From contig NZ_BEWG01000127.1 of the NCBI RefSeq assembly GCF_002723835.1, positions 1-64,000 of the forward strand: DNA of 64,000 nt, read 5' to 3'. This document shows positions 51,904-60,951 of this stretch, piece by piece (position 1 is the first letter of the stretch; every line of letters starts with the position of its first letter). The stretch comes from Mycobacterium sp. shizuoka-1. GTDB lineage: Bacteria > Actinomycetota > Actinomycetes > Mycobacteriales > Mycobacteriaceae. The notes beneath the pieces are model-generated. The model did not search any database, was not told where the DNA came from, and saw nothing but the letters and a program-made list of their open reading frames with translations. The translations under genes and the position numbers were made by a program.

Positions 51904-52863
51904 TCACGCCGAGCGGGCGAAGCGACGCCGGTAGTCCGACGGTGTGACGCCCACGATCCGCCGGAAGTGGTGGCGCAGCAGGGTGGCGGTGCCGAAGCCG
52001 GCCCGCTCGGCGATGCGGTCGACGTCGAGGTCGGTCTCTTCGAGCATCCGGCGCGCGTAGAGCACCCGCTGATCGGTGACCCACTGCATAGGGGTGGTGC
52101 CGGCCTCCTCGACGAACCTGCGGGCGAAGGTGCGCGCCGACATGTTGGCCCGGCGGGCCAGGCTGGCCACGGTGTGCGGCTTGTCGAGGTTGGACAGTAT
52201 CCAATCTAGTTGAGGGGCAAAGCCTTCCGAGCATCGAGCCGGGATCGGCTGCTCGATGTACTGCCGCTGACCGCCGTCGCGTTGCGGGGGCACGACCATT
52301 CGCCGGGCGATGATGTTGGTGACCGTGCTGCCGAGTTCGCGGCGGACCAGGTGCAGGCTCGCGTCGATACCGGCGGCGGTGCCCGCGCTGGTCACCAGGT
52401 CGCCATCGTCGACGAAGAGCACGTTGCGGTCGATGATCGCCGTCGGGTAGCGCTGAGCGAGGTCGTCGGCGTGCATCCAGTGCGTCGTGCAGCGGCGCCC
52501 GTCGAGCAGACCAGCCTCCCCCGCGACGAAGGCGCCGGAGCACACGGTCAGGATCGTCGAGCCGGCGGCGTGGGCGGCCCGCAGCGCCGCCAGCACCTCC
52601 GGCGGGTAGGCCTCGACGGGGCCGGTGACCGCCGCCACCGCCACCACGTCGGCACCGATCAAGGCATCGAGGCCGTGATCGGGCACCAGGTGCGCTCCCA
52701 CGCTGGTGCGCAGCGGCTCACCGGGCGTGGGACCGCAGACCTTGAAATCGAAGTTCGGCACCCCGTCGGCGGACCGGTCGATGCCGAAGACCTCGCAGAT
52801 GACCCCGAACTCGAACACCGCCAGCCCGTCGAGGACCAGCGCCGAGACACTCTTCAACGGCAT
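51904..52863 (-). CDS. GlxA-type AraC regulator (DJ-1/PfpI domain plus HTH)
   Basis: A 319-residue regulator with an N-terminal DJ-1/PfpI-like domain (residues ~5-190; the elbow cysteine is in TVCSGAFVAGEAGLL) and a C-terminal AraC HTH pair (ANMSARTFARRFVEEAGTTPMQWV, AGFGTATLLRHHFRRIVGVTPSDYRRRF). Such proteins sense small molecules or peptides of unknown identity. Divergent from a 65-codon gene across an array of GGCAG/CTGCC elements, which it probably binds. Converges on mutY with no gap. Confidence 0.88.
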   Translation of the reverse strand: MPLKSVSALVLDGLAVFEFGVICEVFGIDRSADGVPNFDFKVCGPTPGEPLRTSVGAHLVPDHGLDALIGADVVAVAAVTGPVEAYPPEVLAALRAAHAAGSTILTVCSGAFVAGEAGLLDGRRCTTHWMHADDLAQRYPTAIIDRNVLFVDDGDLVTSAGTAAGIDASLHLVRRELGSTVTNIIARRMVVPPQRDGGQRQYIEQPIPARCSEGFAPQLDWILSNLDKPHTVASLARRANMSARTFARRFVEEAGTTPMQWVTDQRVLYARRMLEETDLDVDRIAERAGFGTATLLRHHFRRIVGVTPSDYRRRFARSA

Positions 52864-52934
52864 GGCAGAATCTTATCTGACAGGGTCAGTACTGCCACTG
52901 TTGGCAGGATCTAATCTGCCGAAACATTACTGCC
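52864..52934. promoter_or_regulatory. GGCAG/CTGCC operator array
   Basis: Five copies of a pentamer and its complement fill the 71-base divergent promoter: GGCAG at 52864 and 52903, CTGCC at 52892, 52916 and 52930. Pairs build dyads such as CTGCCA-x4-TGGCAG (52892-52907) and GGCAG-x8-CTGCC (52903-52920), and ATCT-x-ATCTG recurs after two of the GGCAG copies. This looks like a regulator-binding array for the adjacent AraC-type protein. Confidence 0.6.
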
Positions 52935-53132
52935 ATGTCTGCACTATCCGCATTCCTGCACAAACTCCGGCTGCATAGCGATCAATTCCGGGTGAGCGCT
53001 CCGATGGTCGGTCCGCTCTTCGCCGATGACGCCGACGCACGCCGGATCCATCACGACCTCGACGCGGTGCGCTCGCGGTTCGAGCAATACCCGACGTGGC
53101 CGTCGTCAGGCGCCCTCGGGGAGCGCCGTTAG
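52935..53132 (+). CDS. small protein of unknown function, 65 residues
   Basis: MSALSAFLHKLRLHSDQFRV begins a 65-residue, mostly hydrophilic frame with AMVGPLF-like hydrophobic centre (SAPMVGPLFADDADARRIHHDLDAV). No membrane segment or signal peptide. It starts at the edge of the operator array and faces away from the GlxA-type regulator, so it is the likely target gene. Its last 27 bases overlap the end of the convergent hydrolase gene. The GC-rich third positions look coding. I do not recognise it. Confidence 0.5.
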   Translation: MSALSAFLHKLRLHSDQFRVSAPMVGPLFADDADARRIHHDLDAVRSRFEQYPTWPSSGALGERR

Positions 53133-53879
53133 GAAGGCCTCGACGGCGTCCCGGTAGCGATCGGGGGCGTCGTCATGGACCAGATGGCCCGCGCCCGGCA
53201 CGTGGACGTAGCGCGCAGACGGTCCGGCCAGCTCGGCCATCCGGCGCATCTGCCCAGGCGGCGACACCGAGTCGCCGGCCTCGATCAGCAACACCGGAAC
53301 GCGCACCGCCCGCCACTGCTGCCAGTAGTCCCGGGTCCCCCACTGCGCGGCGATCTCCACCCATCGAGCGGGCTGTCCGTGCAGCCGCCAGCCGGTCGCG
53401 GTACGGTCGAAGGCCTCCAGGAAGTAGCGTCCTGCGATCGGCCCGAACTCGCCGAGAACCTCATCGGCAGTGGAGTATTCGACCGGCAACGCGTGCACCC
53501 AGGGCTCCCATGGACCGGTCGTACGGCCGACGAAATCCGGAGCCATGTCCTCGACCACCAGCGCGCTCACCAGATCGGGCCGCTGCGCGGCCAGACACCA
53601 GGAATGCAGACCACCCATCGAGTGCCCGACCAACACCGCCGGACGGCGCAGCCCGGCGACCGCGTCGCCGAGATCGGCAACGAACCGCTCGGTGCTCACG
53701 GGGGCGGAGTCCTCGACCTCGCGGCCGCGATGCCACGGCGCGTCATAGGTGTAGACCGACCCGAACCGGGTCAGCCACGGCACCTGCCGCGACCACGTGG
53801 TGCCGCGGCCCATCAGGCCGTGCACCAGCACCAGCGGCCGGCCGGTGCCGCCCCGATGCGTCAGCGATTCGGTACTCAC
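53106..53879 (-). CDS. alpha/beta hydrolase (Rv3591c type)
   Basis: Hydrolase of 257 residues with HGLMGRGTTW oxyanion region, nucleophile S87 in GHSMGG, acid in EAGDSVSPP and histidine in PGAGHLVHDD. GTG start at 53879. No signal peptide. Its 3' end overlaps the small convergent gene by 27 bases; its start is 55 bases from divergent mhuD. Substrate unknown. Confidence 0.88.
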   Translation of the reverse strand: MSTESLTHRGGTGRPLVLVHGLMGRGTTWSRQVPWLTRFGSVYTYDAPWHRGREVEDSAPVSTERFVADLGDAVAGLRRPAVLVGHSMGGLHSWCLAAQRPDLVSALVVEDMAPDFVGRTTGPWEPWVHALPVEYSTADEVLGEFGPIAGRYFLEAFDRTATGWRLHGQPARWVEIAAQWGTRDYWQQWRAVRVPVLLIEAGDSVSPPGQMRRMAELAGPSARYVHVPGAGHLVHDDAPDRYRDAVEAFLTALPEGA

Positions 53880-53934
53880 CGATTCATCTTGCGTGGTCGG
53901 CCATCACCTCCGGCCGGCGCGGTAGCCTTGCGCC

Positions 53935-54252
53935 ATGTCCGTGGTGAAGATCAACGCAATCGAGATTCCACCGGGTGCCGGCCCCGAGCTGGAGAAGCGG
54001 TTTGCCAACCGCGCCCACGCCGTCGACAACCAGCCGGGATTCCTCGGCTTCCAATTGCTACGGCCGGTCAAGGGCGAGGACCGCTATTTCGTGGTGACCA
54101 CCTGGGAATCCGAAGAGGCCTTCCAGGCGTGGGCATCCGGTCCGGCGATCCACGCGCATGCCGGTGAACGGGCAAACCCGGTGGCCAAGGGTGCCCATCT
54201 GCTCGAGTTCGAGGTTGTGTTGGACGTTGCCGGGACCGGCGACAAGGGTTAG
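53935..54252 (+). CDS. mhuD: heme-degrading monooxygenase MhuD
   Basis: IsdG-family ferredoxin-like protein of 105 residues that opens heme to mycobilin and releases iron without CO. The catalytic residues N7, W66 and H75 sit at exactly the positions known for the M. tuberculosis enzyme. The lipoprotein gene lpqF begins 10 bases downstream. No IdeR box is obvious in the 55-base upstream gap. Confidence 0.94.
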   Translation: MSVVKINAIEIPPGAGPELEKRFANRAHAVDNQPGFLGFQLLRPVKGEDRYFVVTTWESEEAFQAWASGPAIHAHAGERANPVAKGAHLLEFEVVLDVAGTGDKG

Positions 54253-54262
54253 CGCGCGCCGG

Positions 54263-55597
54263 GTGCGCCGGACCGCGGTCGCCCTGGCCACCGTGATCGC
54301 CTCCGCCGCCGCCCTGGCAACCAGCTGCGCACCGGCACCCGCGCCGCCGGCCAACGCCGGCGCGGGGGTCCGCATCGACCTCAACACCCCCACCGCAGTG
54401 CGGGCCAAGCAGGTCATGGACATGCTGAACTCGGACTGGCCGATCGGGCCGGCGAGCGTCAAGACGCTGGCCACACCCGAGATGGTGGACCCGGTCGCCA
54501 CCAGCATGGACTCGCTGTGGTGGGACCGCCCCTACACCCTGGCCGGAGCGGACATCGGCGCCAACGTGGCAACTCTGCACCTGCTGACCTCCTACGGCGC
54601 CCGCCAGGACATCGACCTGCGCATCGCCGACGACACCTTCGTCAGCCGGTTCGTCGTCACCACCGAGAAGCCCACGATCGAATCGTGGCAGGACGTCGAC
54701 ACCGTGCTGAGCCGCACCGGGGCCCGCTATTCGTGGCAGGTGTCCAAGGTGAACGACGGCCGCTGTGAGAAGATCGCCGGAACCAACACGTCCGAATCTT
54801 TGCCATTGGCTTCGATTTTCAAGACCTACGTGCTGTACGCGGTGGAAACTGCCGTCACCGCAGGCACATTGAGGTGGGACGACAAACTCACGATCACCGC
54901 CGAGGGCAAGAAACTCGGCACCTCGGGCTTCGACAAGCTGCCGCCCGGCTCGCAGATAACGGTGCGCGAAGCCGCGGGCAAGATGATTGCCACGAGCGAC
55001 AACATGGCCACTGATCTGTTGATCGGGCGGCTGGGCACGCACGCCATCGAAGAGGCACTCGTCAGCGCAGGCCACCACGACCCGGCGAGCATGACCCCGT
55101 TCCCCACCATGCGCGAGCTGTTCGCGATCGGCTGGGGGAACCCCGATGTGCGGGAGAACTGGAAGACCGCCGCCGTCGCACAGGACCGCGCGAAACTGTT
55201 GCACGACGCGGATTCTCGGCCGTACGACCCTGACCCGATGCGTTCCCACTCTCCCGGCTCGGCCTACGGCGCTGAGTGGTATGGCAGCGCTGAGGACATC
55301 TGTCGCGTGCATGCGGCCCTGCAGCACAATGCTGTTGGGCCCGCGGCGGCGGTGAAAGACGTGATGTCCGAAACCGCAGGCATCGATCTGGATCCTGCCG
55401 AGTGGCCCTACATCGGCGCCAAAGCGGGGAACCTGCCCGGCGATATGACATTCAGCTGGTATGCCGTCGATCGGACCGGCCAGGCGTGGGTGGTCAGCTT
55501 CCAGCTCAACTGGCCCCGCTTCCACAGCGCGACCGCCGGCGGCTGGGTGATGATGATCATCAAGCAGGTGTTCGGCCTGCTACCCCGCTATCGCTGA
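54263..55597 (+). CDS. lpqF: lipoprotein LpqF, serine beta-lactamase fold
   Basis: Exported lipoprotein of 444 residues; lipobox around ATSC, lipidation at C22. A penicillin-binding/class A beta-lactamase-like domain has SxxK at S184-K187 (LASIFK) and SDN at 245-247. The N-terminal third is a separate small domain. GTG at 54263 preferred as it places the signal peptide correctly. Whether it hydrolyses beta-lactams, peptides or esters is unknown. Ends 10 bases inside the convergent phosphatase gene. Confidence 0.88.
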   Translation: MRRTAVALATVIASAAALATSCAPAPAPPANAGAGVRIDLNTPTAVRAKQVMDMLNSDWPIGPASVKTLATPEMVDPVATSMDSLWWDRPYTLAGADIGANVATLHLLTSYGARQDIDLRIADDTFVSRFVVTTEKPTIESWQDVDTVLSRTGARYSWQVSKVNDGRCEKIAGTNTSESLPLASIFKTYVLYAVETAVTAGTLRWDDKLTITAEGKKLGTSGFDKLPPGSQITVREAAGKMIATSDNMATDLLIGRLGTHAIEEALVSAGHHDPASMTPFPTMRELFAIGWGNPDVRENWKTAAVAQDRAKLLHDADSRPYDPDPMRSHSPGSAYGAEWYGSAEDICRVHAALQHNAVGPAAAVKDVMSETAGIDLDPAEWPYIGAKAGNLPGDMTFSWYAVDRTGQAWVVSFQLNWPRFHSATAGGWVMMIIKQVFGLLPRYR

Positions 55598-56133
55598 CGC
55601 AGGGTCCACACCGCTGCCCGAAAGTGCAGGACAGTTCGGCTTGCGGGCGCAACGTCGATGCGCCAGAACGACTTCGGCGGCGCGTCGAGAGCGCTGAGGA
55701 TCGCCGCACGGATCACCGCGGGATGAGTCACGGCCACGATCGGACCCGGCGCGCGGCCGACATCGGCCAGCCACCCCCGCACCCGGGCCAGAAGATCGAC
55801 GATCGACTCCCCGCCGTGCGGACGGCTGTCGGGATCGGTGAGCCACCGCGTGAGCTGATCGGGCGGCACGGTGTCCAGCCCCTTACCGCGCCAGCCGCCG
55901 CAGTCCAGGTCGGCCAGGCGGATGTCGGTGCGGGCCGCCAGCCCGAATGCCGCGGCGCTCTGACGGGCCCTGACCTCCGGGCCGCACAACACTGTGTCGG
56001 CGGCACCGATCTCGAGCCCGTCGAGCTGGCGACGCCCCAGCGCGTTCAGCTCCTCGTCGACCGGGAATCGTCCGGCTGCCATGGCGTCGGTCATGGCGTG
56101 CGACACCAGCGTCAGCCGGACGACCTCACTCAC
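55588..56133 (-). CDS. histidine-phosphatase-family protein with altered RHG motif
   Basis: A 181-residue phosphoglycerate-mutase-like protein. The usual RHG is SHA (S11-H12-A13), so the nucleophile histidine remains but the first arginine and glycine are lost. R56, E109 (GGES) and H137 (THPAV) are kept. The GTG overlaps the cbtA stop (GTGA), so it is coupled to the cobalt-transport pair. In that setting a CobC-like alpha-ribazole-phosphate phosphatase is a natural guess; the altered motif makes activity uncertain. Confidence 0.8.
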   Translation of the reverse strand: MSEVVRLTLVSHAMTDAMAAGRFPVDEELNALGRRQLDGLEIGAADTVLCGPEVRARQSAAAFGLAARTDIRLADLDCGGWRGKGLDTVPPDQLTRWLTDPDSRPHGGESIVDLLARVRGWLADVGRAPGPIVAVTHPAVIRAAILSALDAPPKSFWRIDVAPASRTVLHFRAAVWTLRQR

Positions 56134-56864
56134 GCAGCGATGGTCTCCCGGTCCGGACTGCCGAGCAGCCGGTGCATCAGGGCGGCGAACACCGCGCCGA
56201 TCGTCGCCCACATGACCACCTGGGTGCCCAGCGAGTAGAGCCGGAACTCGTAGAGCAGATCGGCCGGGAAATGTTCGGGGGTCTCGTCGATCGCCGGCAG
56301 CGCGACCATCACCACCGCAATCGCGACGACGTAGCCGCCGGCCGCGATCAGCGTCGCGTTCCAGCCGTCCAACCGCTGGGCGAGCCTGCGCCGCACCAGC
56401 ACCGCGGCGACGAACAGCGCCGCCGACAGCACCACCATCAGCACATACAGCAGGGTGCGCTGCCGGATCGTCTCCTCGAGGCTGGCCGCCGGCGGGTTGG
56501 GCGGATACTTCAGCGCCGGAACCACATACAGGCACAGCAGCATCGACCCGGCGACCCGCATCGCCAGTTGCCGCGGCGCGGTTTCGCCGACCCGGCCATA
56601 GACCACCGCAAACACCACCGCCAGCAAGGCGCCCATCGCGACCGCGAACGCGAAGACGCCGAAGCCCATGCCGATGTTGCCCTGCACTCCACGGGTGAAC
56701 AGTTCGACGCCGTGCTCGTGCTCACCGTGGGAGTGCGCCATCTCGTCCTCGAAACCGATCGCACGGTCGATCACCGGCTCGGTGAAGATTTTCGCGAACA
56801 CGAAGGCGAGCACACCGCCGAGGGCGCCGGCCAGGATGCCGCGCCAGATTATTGACTTTTCCAC
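56130..56864 (-). CDS. cbtA: cobalt transporter subunit CbtA
   Basis: Membrane protein of 244 residues with about five helices. A histidine-rich loop (HSHGEHEH, residues 44-51) after the first helix can bind metal. CbtA with CbtB is a predicted cobalt uptake system linked to vitamin B12. The GTG at 56862-56864 gives MEKSIIWRGILAGALGG; the longer frame overlaps cbtB and is rejected. Thirteen bases downstream of cbtB. Confidence 0.88.
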   Translation of the reverse strand: MEKSIIWRGILAGALGGVLAFVFAKIFTEPVIDRAIGFEDEMAHSHGEHEHGVELFTRGVQGNIGMGFGVFAFAVAMGALLAVVFAVVYGRVGETAPRQLAMRVAGSMLLCLYVVPALKYPPNPPAASLEETIRQRTLLYVLMVVLSAALFVAAVLVRRRLAQRLDGWNATLIAAGGYVVAIAVVMVALPAIDETPEHFPADLLYEFRLYSLGTQVVMWATIGAVFAALMHRLLGSPDRETIAA

Positions 56865-56877
56865 GGGGCCGGATCGC

Positions 56878-57093
56878 TCAGTGGCAGGGGAAGCCGAGCA
56901 GATGGCGGGCGTCATGCACGAATTCGTGGATGTACATGTTGTCGCCGAACACCGAGGTGGCGCCCTGGTCGACGCCGACGAAGTAGAGGACCAGCAGCGC
57001 GAAAAACGCGGTCAGCGAGAGCCAGGCGACGGCTTTGGCGGCCGACAGATCGACCGCGCGAGAGCGGCCCGAGTGCGTGTGCGGAGTAGTCAT
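56878..57093 (-). CDS. cbtB: cobalt transporter subunit CbtB
   Basis: A 71-residue single-helix membrane protein (VAWLSLTAFFALLVLYFVGVD) with the CbtB-specific C-terminal metal-binding tail HEFVHDARHLLGFPCH. ATG at 57091-57093; an upstream ATG would lie inside the riboswitch expression platform. First gene of cbtB-cbtA-phosphatase under a cobalamin riboswitch. Confidence 0.9.
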   Translation of the reverse strand: MTTPHTHSGRSRAVDLSAAKAVAWLSLTAFFALLVLYFVGVDQGATSVFGDNMYIHEFVHDARHLLGFPCH

Positions 57094-57129
57094 CGGTGTC
57101 CTTCCGGGGAGCTGCGCGTCCCGCATGTG

Positions 57130-57226
57130 AACCATGACGAGTGTCAGGTCTGACTGTCAACAGTGGCGCGACCGTTCTGGAATTTCACCAGATTCCTCGA
57201 CTCGTCCTTACTCCGAGGATGCTATA
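57130..57226 (-). promoter_or_regulatory. cobalamin riboswitch upstream of cbtB
   Basis: On the minus strand the leader reads GAGGAATCTGGTGAAATTCC, then AGAACGGTCGCGCCACTGT. This is the conserved core and B12 box (GCCACTG) of cobalamin aptamers. Flanking GACGAG (57206-57201) and CTCGTC (57141-57136) can pair as a closing helix. A TATAGC at 57226-57221 may be the promoter -10. The aptamer is compact. B12 binding should shut off the cobalt genes; sense of regulation is inferred from the class. Confidence 0.88.
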
Positions 57227-57237
57227 CCCGTGCGGGG

Positions 57238-57606
57238 TCAGCTGCCGCCGTAACCCAGCTGCTGCGCGGTGTACTTCGCAGCCTCGGTGACCGGCACGGC
57301 TTGCACGGCGGTGCCGTAGGCACAGATCTCGGTCCAGACATCGCCGAGCTCGGTGGTGTCGAAGCGCATCCCGACGATGGCGTTGCCGCCGCGGTTGCGT
57401 GCCTCGTTCATCAACCGGCTCATCGCCTCGTTGCGGCTCTCGGCGAGGTTCTTGGTCATGCCCTGGAGCTCGCCGCCGAACATGCTCTTGAAGCCCGCGC
57501 CCATCTGCGAGAAGGCATTGCGCGATCGCACGGTGAGACCGAAGACCTCGCCGCACACCCGCTGGATCTCCCAGCCGGGGATGTCGTTGGTGGTGACCAC
57601 AAGCAT
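57238..57606 (-). CDS. YbjQ/UPF0145-family protein
   Basis: A 122-residue member of the YbjQ heavy-metal-binding-domain family, with TTNDIPGWEIQRVCGEVFG at the start and GGNAIVGMRFDTTELGDVWTEICAYGTAV. No cysteine metal site apart from single cysteines; family function is not established. Ends just upstream of the riboswitch promoter and lies 30 bases from the clpC1 terminator. Confidence 0.88.
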   Translation of the reverse strand: MLVVTTNDIPGWEIQRVCGEVFGLTVRSRNAFSQMGAGFKSMFGGELQGMTKNLAESRNEAMSRLMNEARNRGGNAIVGMRFDTTELGDVWTEICAYGTAVQAVPVTEAAKYTAQQLGYGGS

Positions 57607-57635
57607 GTGGTGAGACTAGAGATTCATCGTGAATA

Positions 57636-57671
57636 CGAAAAGACCCCCGACGTTCGTCGGGGGTCTTTTCG
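57636..57671 (-). terminator. strong intrinsic terminator after clpC1
   Basis: A perfect inverted repeat of two 17-base arms (CGAAAAGACCCCCGACG and its complement) separated by two bases, eight bases after the clpC1 stop codon. It is GC-rich in the centre with A and T runs at the ends, so a T-run follows on both strands; it could also terminate read-through from the plus strand. Confidence 0.9.
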
Positions 57672-57679
57672 TCACGCGT

Positions 57680-60208
<2,529 letters not shown>

Positions 60209-60392
60209 CGTCGGTTACCTGCTCTCCATCACGATTAGGTACAGCGGTAGTCACCACGTACCTGTCGTCCACTCTAATGGCGGCCTCGGGAGGCGTCCTC
60301 CCTTGCCACCCATACCGCGTCTGCTGCGGTGCGGACTAAACACACCAACGCGGCAGGCCAACGAAACGTTTCCGGTATCGAACGCCCAGCGA

Positions 60393-60407
60393 TTCGCCGC
60401 GAGCGAA
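60393..60407. promoter_or_regulatory. ClgR-like box in the clpC1 upstream region
   Basis: TTCGC-CGCGA-GCGAA is a symmetric CGC-N5-GCG site, one position off the actinobacterial ClgR consensus. ClgR activates clp genes in actinobacteria, including clpC1. The distance of 185 bases to the start codon implies a long leader. Seen in sequence; binding inferred. Confidence 0.55.
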
Positions 60408-60456
60408 CGCGGCTGATCGCGCGGCGCGGCGGTGGTGAAGGGGCTGAACGGGCCGC

Positions 60457-60482
60457 CGTAGGGCCCTCCGCCAGGCCCTACG
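60457..60482 (-). terminator. hairpin at the lsr2 stop codon
   Basis: CGTAGGGCC (60457-60465) and GGCCCTACG (60474-60482) pair perfectly around an eight-base loop and include the lsr2 stop codon. There is no T-run after it, as is frequent in mycobacterial terminators. May separate lsr2 from clpC1 transcription. Confidence 0.5.
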
Positions 60483-60819
60483 TCGCGGCGTGGAAGGCGT
60501 CGATGATGTCGGCCGGGATGCGGCCCCGGGTGGACACCTTGTGTCCGTTGCGACGGGCCCAGTCCCGGATCGCCGCACTCTGCTCTCGGTCGATGGAGGC
60601 TCGGCCTCGGCCGGCCGGGCCCGAGCGGCCGCGACGACGGCCGCCGACGCGGCGACTGGCCTCGACCCACTGCTTGAGATCGTTGCGAAGTTTCTGAGCA
60701 TTCTTTGCAGAGAGATCGATCTCATAGCTCACACCGTCGAGCGCGAATTCGACCGTTTCATCCGCGGCGCCTGCCCCGTCGAAATCATCGACAAGAGTGA
60801 CGGTAACTTTCTTGGCCAT
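60478..60819 (-). CDS. lsr2: nucleoid-associated protein Lsr2
   Basis: Histone-like silencer of 113 residues. The N-terminal dimerisation domain (about 1-60) has VTVTLVDDFDG and EIDLSAKNAQKLRNDL, and the C-terminal DNA-binding domain carries the AT-hook-like RGR (98-100) in STRGRIPADII. Binds AT-rich minor groove and silences foreign genes; functional analogue of H-NS. ATG start at 60819. Confidence 0.97.
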   Translation of the reverse strand: MAKKVTVTLVDDFDGAGAADETVEFALDGVSYEIDLSAKNAQKLRNDLKQWVEASRRVGGRRRGRSGPAGRGRASIDREQSAAIRDWARRNGHKVSTRGRIPADIIDAFHAAT

Positions 60820-60892
60820 TGCCTCACTGAATCCTTAAGCCTGCGCACAACAACCGCCAGTAAGACGTCCTGCCTGCTGTGCGACTCAACAC

Positions 60893-60911
60893 TGTGCCAC
60901 CAATGTGCCAC
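60893..60911. repeat. tandem TGTGCCAC repeat between lsr2 and lysS
   Basis: TGTGCCAC occurs at 60893-60900 and again at 60904-60911, an 11-base period equal to one helical turn. It lies about 75-90 bases upstream of the lsr2 start and may be a regulator site. No known motif comes to mind. Confidence 0.4.
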
Positions 60912-60951
60912 ACGCGCACACGTCATTCAACAAGGATTGGATCGGCGCACT

